DNA from: JBEKEX01 sp050013615
GTDB taxonomy: Bacteria > Chloroflexota > Anaerolineae > Anaerolineales > Anaerolineaceae
Assembly: GCA_050013615.1 (NCBI GenBank)
Contig: JBEKEX010000167.1
Span: forward strand, 1 to 7,762
Reading direction: 5' to 3'
DNA length: 7,762 nt
Shown here: one piece after another, positions 1 to 5,231 of the stretch
Position numbering within the stretch: position 1 is the first letter of the stretch
Layout: each line of letters opens with the position of its first letter
Made by a program: the position numbers and the translations under genes
Notes under the pieces: model-generated
Seen by the model: only the letters and a program-made list of their open reading frames with translations
The model's database searches: none
What the model was told of the DNA's origin: nothing

Positions 1-1
1 T

Positions 2-598
2 TCTGTTTCACCAACACCTTTCTTGCCGCAAGAGTATATCGACAAGTTCACGGCAATTATCACACCTAATGCCAATGCTGTTTTTGGAACGATCCAGGTG
101 GCACCTCATCTGGATGCTAATCTACAGCCTGTCAACCCGGCTACAACGTTCTCAAACCCAGTAGGCCATATTTATGCTGCGTTTACTTATGACCAGATGA
201 TTCCCGGCTCGCAGTGGACGGCTGTGTGGGTACGGCAGGACAAGACCATTATTTGCGTCGAATCAAAGCCATGGGATGGTGGCTACGGTGGCTATGGTTA
301 CACTGAATGCAACCCAAGCCCGGATTTATGGCTGCCTGGGCATTACCAGGTACAAATTTACGCCGGTGCCGACTGGAAGCAGACTGGTTATTTCAACGTC
401 ACGGGCACAGCACCTACAGCTCTGCCGACGCCTACCGCTACTCGAACGGCGACCATTACTTCCACACCTACTCTGACCGCAACTCCCACACTGACGCGGA
501 CAGCATCAGCGACTCCAACGCCTTCACCGACGCGCACGGCGACGCGAACCCCAATTCCTACTCGTACATTTACGCCAATGCCGACCCAGACATACTAA
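2..598 (+). CDS. Secreted protein with Thr/Pro/Arg-rich C-terminal tail (5' truncated)
   Basis: The frame is open from base 2, so the start lies outside the window; 198 residues are visible and the gene ends at TAA 596-598. The first residues (SVSPTPF) look like the end of a Thr-Pro linker. A globular segment of about 125 residues follows, rich in aromatic residues and glycine (Gly-Gly-Tyr repeats near residue 95), with two Cys about 17 residues apart that could form a disulfide. From about residue 137 to the end the chain is low-complexity Thr, Pro, Ala and Arg, with TPT and TRT units and no sortase motif or final membrane helix. Such tails are common on extracellular proteins of Anaerolineae (established in general terms), which suggests export and glycosylation or wall contact (inference). 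Function is unknown. It is convergent with psuG, with 23 bp between the stop codons. The in-frame TTG at 23 is probably not the start because the frame continues upstream. Confidence 0.75.
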   Translation, partial: SVSPTPFLPQEYIDKFTAIITPNANAVFGTIQVAPHLDANLQPVNPATTFSNPVGHIYAAFTYDQMIPGSQWTAVWVRQDKTIICVESKPWDGGYGGYGYTECNPSPDLWLPGHYQVQIYAGADWKQTGYFNVTGTAPTALPTPTATRTATITSTPTLTATPTLTRTASATPTPSPTRTATRTPIPTRTFTPMPTQTY

Positions 599-621
599 AC
601 GCTAAGTTGGCTTGCGTTGTC

Positions 622-1548
622 TCAGATTTCTCGGGTTTGGATTTTACTGATCTCTTTGGCCAATTCGGATGCCACCCGAACGTTGTTCCGCAGTAATGCC
701 AGGTTGGTCTTGAGGCTTGCGCCGTGAGTTAATTCACTGACACGATTGAGCAGGAAGGGTGTCACGGCTGCCCCCTTGATCTTGAGTTCTTCGGCTTCAT
801 GGACGGCAGTCTGGATGGTCGATTCGATCTCATTGGCGGGGATGGCAATCTCTGACGGCGGGGGCACGACCACGAGCACCGCTTTTTCAAGGCCTATTTC
901 CCATTGTGCTTGTGCAATCTTGATCACTTCTGCCGGAGAATTGGCCGTTGCATCTACTTTGATGCCCGATTCACGGCTGTAAAACGCGGGGAATTCTTCT
1001 GTCTGGTAGCCAATGATAGGAACTCCCATCGTTTCGAGGTATTCGATGGTTGCCGGCAGGTCCAGGATCGCCTTGGCGCCGGCACAAACGACGATCAGCA
1101 GTGACTGGGACAGCTCTTGGAGATCGGCAGAGATGTCGTGAATCGAGCCACGATGGATGCCGCCGATCCCGCCGGTGGCGAACACTTTGATGCCAACCGT
1201 GCGTGCGATCACTAATGAGCCGGCAACAGTCGTGCCACCACTTTTTTGCCCTGCCACAGCAATCCCAAAATCTCGGCTGCTGATCTTTTGCAAGCCGTTT
1301 TCTTCGGAGAGGCGTTTGATCTGCTCCGGTGTCATACCCACGCGGATCTTGCCATCCAAAATAGCCGTGGTTGCCGGAATCACGCCTGCCTGGCGGACTT
1401 CGTCTTCCAGGCTGGTTGCCAAATGATAGTTTTCCGGCTGCGGCAAGCCATGGGTGATGACTGCCGACTCCAGGGCGACGATGGGTTGGTGTAAACGAAG
1501 GGCCTGCGTGACTTCAGGCGTCAATACGAAAGTCGAAGGAAATTTCAT
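622..1548 (-). CDS. psuG: Pseudouridine-5'-phosphate glycosidase
   Basis: PsuG reversibly splits the C-C glycosidic bond of pseudouridine 5'-phosphate to uracil and ribose 5-phosphate, in the cytosol, as the second step of pseudouridine breakdown. The 308-residue protein has the full family length and its motifs: VALES at 24-28, ITHG at 31-34, KISSRD at 88-93, GGIGGIHRG at 126-134, DISADL at 138-143, CAGAKAILD at 155-163 and SLKTN at 278-282. By comparison with E. coli PsuG, Glu27, Lys88, Asp142, Lys159 (Schiff-base Lys) and Asn282 match the catalytic residues, so it should be active. The ATG at 1546-1548 fits the family N-terminus, although no clear Shine-Dalgarno sequence precedes it. The usual partner kinase PsuK is not next to it: the downstream neighbour is a convergent secreted-protein gene and the upstream one is divergent ubiA-like. 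The kinase must be elsewhere or absent. Confidence 0.95.
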   Translation of the reverse strand: MKFPSTFVLTPEVTQALRLHQPIVALESAVITHGLPQPENYHLATSLEDEVRQAGVIPATTAILDGKIRVGMTPEQIKRLSEENGLQKISSRDFGIAVAGQKSGGTTVAGSLVIARTVGIKVFATGGIGGIHRGSIHDISADLQELSQSLLIVVCAGAKAILDLPATIEYLETMGVPIIGYQTEEFPAFYSRESGIKVDATANSPAEVIKIAQAQWEIGLEKAVLVVVPPPSEIAIPANEIESTIQTAVHEAEELKIKGAAVTPFLLNRVSELTHGASLKTNLALLRNNVRVASELAKEISKIQTREI

Positions 1549-1552
1549 TTTG

Positions 1553-1605
1553 TTTGGCCGTTTTCTGATCAGGATGTTGTTCTGATTTTATCTCATTTGG
1601 CCGTT
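1553..1605. repeat. Pair of 10-bp direct repeats in the psuG/ubiA divergent region
   Basis: TTTGGCCGTT occurs at 1553-1562 and again at 1596-1605, 43 bp apart start to start (about four helical turns). Between them TTCTGAT occurs twice (1563-1569 and 1580-1586), and CTGATCAG at 1565-1572 is a perfect 8-bp palindrome. The block lies just upstream of psuG on the minus strand, so it could be an operator for psuG, the divergent gene, or both. I see no convincing -35/-10 pair, and the regulatory role is inference. Confidence 0.35.
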
Positions 1606-1696
1606 CCTGCGATGCTTGAGCTCCCAGACCTATAAACCATGTTAAAATAAATTGGTTTCTGGTGGAAGGGATGGCAGCGCATGTTTGAACACACCA

Positions 1697-1701
1697 AGAG
1701 G
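1697..1701 (+). promoter_or_regulatory. Ribosome binding site fixing the UbiA-family start
   Basis: The purine-rich stretch AGAGG sits 10 bases before the ATG at 1712, which selects that ATG over the upstream in-frame TTG at 1652. The in-frame GTG at 1709 is too close to the site. Confidence 0.5.
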
Positions 1702-1711
1702 AAATTTTGTG

Positions 1712-2605
1712 ATGGATGAACCTAAACGCACGACACGCGCCATGTGGTTGGACGCCATAAACCCATTTTATCTGATCCTCGTCGTTTTTTATTATGCTTT
1801 GGGGGCAGGAATTGCCCACTTCCTGGGGCACGTTATCCANNNNNNNNNNNNNNNNNNGTTGGCATGCGTGCTTATGTTGCAGATGGCCAGCTATTTTTTG
1901 AAAGAGTATTTTGAGGTTAAGGGAGCTTCAAATATTTCTGCGGCCGACCACAAGCAAACCAATCTCTTGTCGCGCTTATTTATATTGGTAGGTCTGACTG
2001 CTTTGTCCCTCAGTGCCGTCCTTATGGTCTTCTTGTTGGCCTCTAAAAACGACAAAACTCTCGAGTTTTTCATCTTGGGTATCATGTTTGTGCTTGCATT
2101 CGCCTATGGCGTGCCGCCTTTTAGCTTATACAAGCGAGGATTTGGCGAGTTGAGCAATGCCATCATCTTGAGCAGTTTGACGCCAGCACTGGCATATTTA
2201 CTTCAAACGGGCACATTGCATCGTATGTTGACCGTGCTCACTCTTCCGTGTGTGCTGGTATTGATCGCCCGAGAACTGGGTGTAGCACTTCAAACGTACG
2301 GTGACGAGATGAAGTATGGGGTACGCACGGCCATGGGGCATTTAGGCTGGCAAAGAGGAATGGGACTGCACAACCTGTTGATTTTGCTGGCTTTCGTGGT
2401 ATTGGCCGGCGCGGCATTGTTGGGCCTCCCGTGGGGCTTGATGTGGCCGAGCTTGTTGTCACTGCCTATTGGTATTTTTCAGATATGGCAAATGTTGCAG
2501 ATCTCCGCAGGCGAAAAGCCGCGTTGGAGGTTGTTGCGTTTCACTGCCGATGCCATCCCATTATTGATGGCTTACATGCTGGTATTATCTCTTTGGACGC
2601 ATTAG
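1712..2605 (+). CDS. UbiA-superfamily integral membrane prenyltransferase, MenA-like, degenerate active site
   Basis: UbiA-family enzymes move a prenyl chain from a polyprenyl diphosphate onto an acceptor in the membrane, as in quinone, heme or lipid synthesis. The 297-residue protein has about nine hydrophobic helices, starting near residues 15-38 and ending at 278-296, which is the family topology and length. The segment at 131-166 (AYGVPPFSLYKRGFGEL, then a hydrophobic stretch and LQTG) matches the MenA-type conserved block. The Mg-diphosphate motifs are altered: the first, normally NDxxD, reads KEYFE (64-68), and the second, normally DxxxD, reads QTYGDE (194-199), with its first Asp lost. 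It may still use Glu, or have changed chemistry; substrate is unknown. An 18-N gap (1840-1857) hides about six or seven residues at 43-49; because 18 is a multiple of three the frame reads through, assuming the gap size is true. ATG 1712 is chosen for its ribosome binding site. Confidence 0.8.
   Translation: MDEPKRTTRAMWLDAINPFYLILVVFYYALGAGIAHFLGHVIXXXXXXXLACVLMLQMASYFLKEYFEVKGASNISAADHKQTNLLSRLFILVGLTALSLSAVLMVFLLASKNDKTLEFFILGIMFVLAFAYGVPPFSLYKRGFGELSNAIILSSLTPALAYLLQTGTLHRMLTVLTLPCVLVLIARELGVALQTYGDEMKYGVRTAMGHLGWQRGMGLHNLLILLAFVVLAGAALLGLPWGLMWPSLLSLPIGIFQIWQMLQISAGEKPRWRLLRFTADAIPLLMAYMLVLSLWTH
1840..1857. other. Assembly gap of 18 N inside the UbiA-family gene
   Basis: Eighteen undetermined bases lie between the first and second predicted membrane helices. 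The frame is the same on both sides, so the gene is probably intact, but the true gap length is not shown by the sequence. Confidence 0.99.
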
Positions 2606-2618
2606 CTATATTGCCAGT

Positions 2619-2645
2619 AGCCTTGGCTGCCCGCAGCCTTGGCTG
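2619..2645. repeat. Short tandem/palindromic repeat after the UbiA-family gene
   Basis: AGCCTTGGCTG occurs at 2619-2629 and 2635-2645 (16-bp period). Each copy is nearly self-complementary, and the two can pair as GGCTGC (2625-2630) with GCAGCC (2633-2638). It starts 14 bases after the stop codon, so it may act as a 3' hairpin. No U-tract follows, so it is not a canonical intrinsic terminator. Confidence 0.5.
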
Positions 2646-2672
2646 TTGAAATTGATAAAGCCTATACAGATT

Positions 2673-2701
2673 TATTGATGCCATTTGTGCGGGGATATAA
2701 T
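2673..2701 (+). promoter_or_regulatory. Sigma70-type promoter of bcp
   Basis: A perfect TATAAT lies at 2696-2701. The best -35 elements are TTGATG at 2675-2680 (15-bp spacer) or TATTGA at 2673-2678 (17-bp spacer). Transcription would start near 2708, giving a leader of about 20 nt that carries AGGAGG at 2716-2721, five bases before the ATG. Confidence 0.6.
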
Positions 2702-2726
2702 ACTTGGCGTAAGCTAGGAGGTTAAT

Positions 2727-3185
2727 ATGATTCTAAAAAATGATACATTGGCTCCTGATTTTACACTTTTAGATGAGACCGGCAAGCCTCAACGGTTATC
2801 GGATTACCGGGGCAAGACGGTGCTGCTGTATTTCTACCCAAAGGATGATACCCCAGGCTGTACGACCGAAGCTTGCAGTTTCAGGGACAATTATTCAGCC
2901 TACCAAAATGCTGGCGTCACTATCCTTGGCGTTAGCCCCGACTCGCCTAAAAGCCATGCAAAATTCAAGGAGAAATATCATCTGCCTTTCACTTTGTTGG
3001 CGGATGAAGGGCACAAGGTTTGCGAACAATATGGCGTGTGGGGCAAGAAAAAGCTTGTAGGTCGTGAGTATGATGGCGTGTTCCGCACCAGCTTTCTCGT
3101 CGACCCGAAGGGTATGATCACCAAGGTGTTCGAGGATGTTAAACCCGCCGAACACAGCGCCGAAGTACTTTCATTTGTAAAATAA
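2727..3185 (+). CDS. bcp: Thioredoxin-dependent peroxiredoxin, BCP/PrxQ type
   Basis: The enzyme reduces hydrogen peroxide and organic hydroperoxides in the cytosol using thioredoxin. The 152-residue protein is the usual PrxQ length and has the thioredoxin-fold peroxiredoxin layout. APDFTL is at 9-14 and FYPKDDTPGCT at 36-46, with peroxidatic Cys45 and supporting Pro38 and Thr42. Cys50, five residues on, is the resolving Cys of atypical two-Cys PrxQ enzymes, and catalytic Arg120 is in FRTSFLVD. Cys99 is an additional cysteine. The start is secured by AGGAGG five bases upstream and a TATAAT promoter, so the gene is probably expressed on its own and strongly. A bidirectional terminator follows. 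The next gene, convergent, encodes an Rrf2 regulator that could sense redox state; a link is only suggested by proximity. Confidence 0.96.
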   Translation: MILKNDTLAPDFTLLDETGKPQRLSDYRGKTVLLYFYPKDDTPGCTTEACSFRDNYSAYQNAGVTILGVSPDSPKSHAKFKEKYHLPFTLLADEGHKVCEQYGVWGKKKLVGREYDGVFRTSFLVDPKGMITKVFEDVKPAEHSAEVLSFVK

Positions 3186-3208
3186 CGAGTATTTCAGACG
3201 ATGCGGAT

Positions 3209-3248
3209 AAAAAATCAGACCAGTCAAAATACACTGATCTGATTTTTT
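3209..3248. terminator. Bidirectional intrinsic terminator between bcp and the Rrf2 gene
   Basis: Left arm TCAGACCAGT (3215-3224) pairs with ACTGATCTGA (3233-3242) with one internal mismatch and an 8-base loop. The stem is flanked by AAAAAA (3209-3214) and TTTTTT (3243-3248). This gives a U-tract after the hairpin on both strands and so ends both convergent transcripts. Confidence 0.88.
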
Positions 3249-3275
3249 CATATATTTCTTCATTTCAATGTGAAG

Positions 3276-3731
3276 TCATGCAGCTTTTTTGTCTTCGAAA
3301 ACAAAGGCGAAAAATGGCTGATCTTTAGCTTGCCGAACCAATGCAGCCAGTGAAATGCCGACCAGTTGAGCGGAAATCGTCTCTTGCAACTTATCCCACA
3401 CGAATTTCGTAGCACAACCGGCTTCGTTGGAAGTTTCTTGGCCATTTTCTTTGCACGGATCGACGCTTAAAGGGCCCTCCAACGTTTCCATGATCTTTAA
3501 AACGGAAATGGATTCTGCAGGTTGATTCAAGCGTAAACCGCCGTGGGGGCCGGGGGTGGCCTTGATAAATCCGGCCTGCATCAGGGTGTGACCAATTTGG
3601 TGTAGAAAGGGCAGGGGTATATTCAAATTGGTGGCCAGATAAGCGGTTGGCAATGGATGGTTTTCAGAAGTCGCCCCCAACGCAATCATCAATTGTAAAC
3701 CGTAATCTAATCTGCGACTTATCCGAAACAT
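3276..3731 (-). CDS. Rrf2-family winged-helix transcriptional regulator with two cysteines
   Basis: Rrf2 proteins are dimeric DNA-binding regulators, many sensing Fe-S status, nitric oxide or redox state (IscR, NsrR, RsrR), others not (CymR). The 151-residue protein has the family start (ISRRLDYGLQLMIALG, 4-19), the helix-turn-helix and wing at about 27-68 (PFLHQIGHTL, then GPHGGLRL in the wing), and the post-wing motif KIMETLEGP (79-87). The usual cluster-binding region at 93-106 holds only Cys93 and Cys106; the middle Cys of the IscR/NsrR three-Cys pattern is missing. Asp9 sits where NsrR and RsrR have an acidic ligand, so a cluster with mixed ligands is possible but unproven. AGAGGTG (complement of 3736-3742) precedes the ATG. 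It has its own intergenic region of 134 bp downstream of rsfS and is probably transcribed separately. Targets are unknown; autoregulation is likely by family habit. Confidence 0.9.
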   Translation of the reverse strand: MFRISRRLDYGLQLMIALGATSENHPLPTAYLATNLNIPLPFLHQIGHTLMQAGFIKATPGPHGGLRLNQPAESISVLKIMETLEGPLSVDPCKENGQETSNEAGCATKFVWDKLQETISAQLVGISLAALVRQAKDQPFFAFVFEDKKAA

Positions 3732-3748
3732 GTTGCACCTCTAAGTTT

Positions 3749-3767
3749 AGTATTACAAAAGCATACT
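3749..3767. promoter_or_regulatory. Possible operator upstream of the Rrf2 gene
   Basis: AGTAT (3749-3753) and ATACT (3763-3767) form a perfect 5-bp inverted repeat with a 9-bp spacer, 18 bases before the Rrf2 start codon, in AT-rich DNA that must hold its promoter. Autoregulation by the Rrf2 protein is plausible, but the dyad is short. Confidence 0.3.
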
Positions 3768-3802
3768 TTAAGAATACACTTTTGATTAGTGACAAACATC
3801 CT

Positions 3803-3837
3803 ACAATAAAAGAGGTCAAGTTTCTTAATCTTGACCT
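3803..3837 (-). terminator. Intrinsic terminator of the thpR-rsfS transcript
   Basis: On the minus strand AGGTCAAG (3837-3830), a 9-base loop and CTTGACCT (3820-3813) make a perfect 8-bp stem followed by CTTTTATTG. It begins 28 bases after the rsfS stop codon. The same perfect dyad lies upstream of the Rrf2 gene, so an operator role cannot be excluded, but the U-rich tail favours termination. Confidence 0.6.
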
Positions 3838-3865
3838 GGCTGGTCATGTTAATTGATTTTAGGGT

Positions 3866-4213
3866 TTATTTCAACCGCAACAGGACCTTTCCGCCTTCCC
3901 ACAACTCTTCAAGTTGATAATAATTTCTCTGCTCTGGGGAGAAAAGGTGAACGACCGTGTCTCCCAGGTCGACCACCAGCCAACCATCGCTCGGTTGGCC
4001 TTCGATTTTACTGGAGACGCTAAATTGTGCTTTGACTTTCTCGATCACTGCCTGCGCCAAACTACCCAACATACGATCACTGGTACCGGAGCAAATGACG
4101 AAATAATCTGCAAAAGAAGAAATGGTGCTGATATCCATGAGCAGGATATCTTCCCCCTTTTTCTCTTCAAGGATGTCAACTACGGCTCGCGCCAATTCGG
4201 GTTTGTTCTTCAG
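3866..4213 (-). CDS. rsfS: Ribosomal silencing factor RsfS
   Basis: RsfS binds ribosomal protein uL14 on the 50S subunit and blocks joining with 30S, slowing translation in starvation or stationary phase. The family motifs are all present: EKKGEDILLMDIS near the N-terminus, SFADYFVICSGTSDR, EGQPSDGWLVVDLGDTVVHLF, and the final YYQLEELW. The start is unusual. The first conventional codon is TTG at 4193-4195 (109 residues), with no ribosome binding site before it. In frame upstream there is a CTG at 4211-4213 with GAGGTG (complement of 4218-4223) at good spacing, and a stop codon just beyond (4217-4219). Starting there gives 115 residues and restores the residues that precede the ELAR..V helix in the family, so I prefer it. 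The gene lies 52 bp after thpR on the same strand, probably as an operon, and is followed by a terminator. Confidence 0.93.
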   Translation of the reverse strand: MKNKPELARAVVDILEEKKGEDILLMDISTISSFADYFVICSGTSDRMLGSLAQAVIEKVKAQFSVSSKIEGQPSDGWLVVDLGDTVVHLFSPEQRNYYQLEELWEGGKVLLRLK

Positions 4214-4217
4214 ATGT

Positions 4218-4223
4218 CACCTC
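4218..4223 (-). promoter_or_regulatory. Ribosome binding site supporting a CTG start for rsfS
   Basis: GAGGTG on the minus strand lies four bases before the CTG at 4213-4211 and about 22 bases before the first TTG, which is too far to serve that TTG. Confidence 0.5.
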
Positions 4224-4265
4224 AAATCAATATAAAAGTAATTGATTTTATCATTGAAAATGCCC

Positions 4266-4862
4266 TTAATGCAGTGAAATTGCAACTGTTTTTAAAGCAT
4301 GTCGATATAAAGGCGTGTACATTGCACCGGAAGGTCTGAGCTCGCTCTTGAACACTGTGACTTGCTCCATGAGCACTGGAGAGTCGACGGCGACTTTCTG
4401 AGTTGATAAACTGCGTGCGATCGATTCAAGCTCTTGCGGCTGTGTGTCTTGGGCGACGCGCCCCAAGGTGAGATGAGGCGAAAAGGGACGGCCTTCAGAT
4501 GGGTAACCCAACCTGACAAGTGCTTGATCGATTTCCTGCACCATTTTTACCAGGGTATCCGGAGCCTGGATGCCGATCCAAATGACGCGTGGGCGGCGCA
4601 GGTTGGGAAAGGCGCCCAGGTTGCCCAAGTGGATATCGAAAGCAGAGTGTCCTTTGGCGATCGACTCGACTGCCTGGTCGATGGCAGCCAGGTTATTCTT
4701 GGAAACGTCGCCGAGGAATTTCAGCGTGATATGGATATTGTTGGCCGGCACCCAGCGAATTCCACTTGGAACTTCCTGCTTCAAATGCAAGATGATGCTG
4801 GAAAGTTCCTCATGAACAAAGGCTGGTAATTCCAATGCGATGAAGGTTCGAATAGAATCCAT
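4266..4862 (-). CDS. thpR: RNA 2',3'-cyclic phosphodiesterase (2H phosphoesterase, LigT family)
   Basis: ThpR opens 2',3'-cyclic phosphates at RNA ends to 2'-phosphates and has some 2'-5' RNA ligase activity in vitro. The 198-residue protein carries both catalytic HxT motifs of the 2H superfamily: HIT at 44-46 (in HITLKFLGDV) and HLT at 130-132 (in PFSPHLTLGRV). The family start is seen at IRTFIALELP (4-13). ATG 4860-4862 is chosen because it directly precedes this block; the open frame continues upstream to 4955 without family sequence. A consensus promoter ends ten bases before this ATG, so the mRNA would have almost no leader. It is the first gene of a probable operon with rsfS 52 bp downstream. 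Confidence 0.93.
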   Translation of the reverse strand: MDSIRTFIALELPAFVHEELSSIILHLKQEVPSGIRWVPANNIHITLKFLGDVSKNNLAAIDQAVESIAKGHSAFDIHLGNLGAFPNLRRPRVIWIGIQAPDTLVKMVQEIDQALVRLGYPSEGRPFSPHLTLGRVAQDTQPQELESIARSLSTQKVAVDSPVLMEQVTVFKSELRPSGAMYTPLYRHALKTVAISLH

Positions 4863-4872
4863 GGCTTTCAAG

Positions 4873-4901
4873 AGTATAGCGATACGGCATGGGACTGTCA
4901 A
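4873..4901 (-). promoter_or_regulatory. Consensus sigma70 promoter of thpR-rsfS
   Basis: On the minus strand a perfect TTGACA (4901-4896), a 17-bp spacer and TATACT (4878-4873) are present. The predicted start of transcription is about 4866, only four or five bases before the thpR ATG at 4862. Confidence 0.75.
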
Positions 4902-4970
4902 GAAAAATGAATTGAGAAAATCATTAAATGCGCATGTTGTGCAATATTTAAACAAAAGGAGGGTAAGTAA

Positions 4971-5069
4971 TTGGAGATCATGTTATTTTTTGTCTGTAAG
5001 GAAATTGGATTTGTCAAATTTCTTTTTTATAAGCCGGTCAACCACACCCACCAGCCCAAAAGCACCTGA
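4971..5069 (+). CDS. Possible 32-residue small ORF with strong ribosome binding site
   Basis: AGGAGGG (4957-4963) is followed after seven bases by TTG at 4971. The frame runs 32 codons to TGA 5067-5069 and begins with a short hydrophobic stretch (MEIMLFFVC). It ends inside the dispersed repeat at 5036-5082, and no convincing promoter precedes it. I do not recognise the peptide; it may be chance. Confidence 0.18.
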   Translation: MEIMLFFVCKEIGFVKFLFYKPVNHTHQPKST

Positions 5070-5082
5070 ACGCTCACTCGCT
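5036..5082 (+). repeat. Dispersed repeat, copy A
   Basis: This 47-base segment beginning GGTCAACCACACCCACCAG and containing AGCACCTGAACGCTCACT matches 5810-5858 at about 40 of 48 aligned positions with two single-base gaps, in the same orientation. It lies on the downstream side of the small membrane protein gene. No terminal inverted repeats or transposase are visible. Confidence 0.7.
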
Positions 5083-5186
5083 CCACCCTCCGCGCTCGCA
5101 GCCACAGCACTTATTTCGCTTGCGTTTACCCCTGCTAAGGGGAACTACCCCTCCGCCTCGCGCACTTTTTGCACATTCTTGATTTA

Positions 5187-5218
5187 CCCCAAACCCCCTC
5201 CACCAACCCCCATACCCC
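5187..5218 (-). other. Putative G-quadruplex just downstream of the small membrane protein gene
   Basis: On the minus strand the order is GGGG, TAT, GGGGG, an 8-base loop, GGGGG, TTT, GGGG: four tracts of at least four G with loops of 3, 8 and 3. It starts 13 bases after the TGA of the gene at 5232-5654, in the strand that would be its mRNA. A role in transcript 3'-end formation or stability is inference. Confidence 0.6.
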
Positions 5219-5231
5219 AGTTGTGGATGGA

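Larger units (their letters stand above)
4902..5231. other. Intergenic region between thpR and the small membrane protein gene
   Basis: About 330 bases with no recognisable gene. The left part (to about 5035) is AT-rich; the right part is strongly C-rich on the plus strand. It holds one copy of a dispersed repeat (5036-5082), a small hairpin CCCCT-GCTA-AGGGG (about 5128-5141), and a G-quadruplex motif on the minus strand (5187-5218). Open frames here lack family resemblance. Confidence 0.7.

Noticed and set aside
307..696. Alternative frame rich in Ser, Asp, Asn and Tyr within the first gene
   Set aside because: It is a frame-shifted reading of the Thr-Pro-Arg tail; the tail frame has the typical Anaerolineae linker composition and the globular domain continues into it.
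1616..1648. Possible promoter TTGAGC plus TATAAA or TAAAAT before the UbiA-family gene
   Set aside because: Spacers of 9 or 21 bp do not fit a sigma70 promoter.
1652..1711. Extended UbiA-family start at TTG 1652
   Set aside because: The extra 20 residues are not hydrophobic or family-like, and the ATG at 1712 has a ribosome binding site.
1514..1831. Minus-strand open frame of 105 codons spanning the psuG/UbiA-family region
   Set aside because: It overlaps the divergent intergenic region and the start of the UbiA-family gene antisense, shows no family motif, and its residues are incompatible with either neighbour.
3914..4339. Plus-strand open frame of 141 codons antisense to rsfS
   Set aside because: RsfS motifs are unambiguous on the other strand; this frame is its shadow.
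5162..5174. Apparent hairpin GCACTTTTTGCAC
   Set aside because: The arms are a direct rather than inverted repeat, so no useful stem forms.
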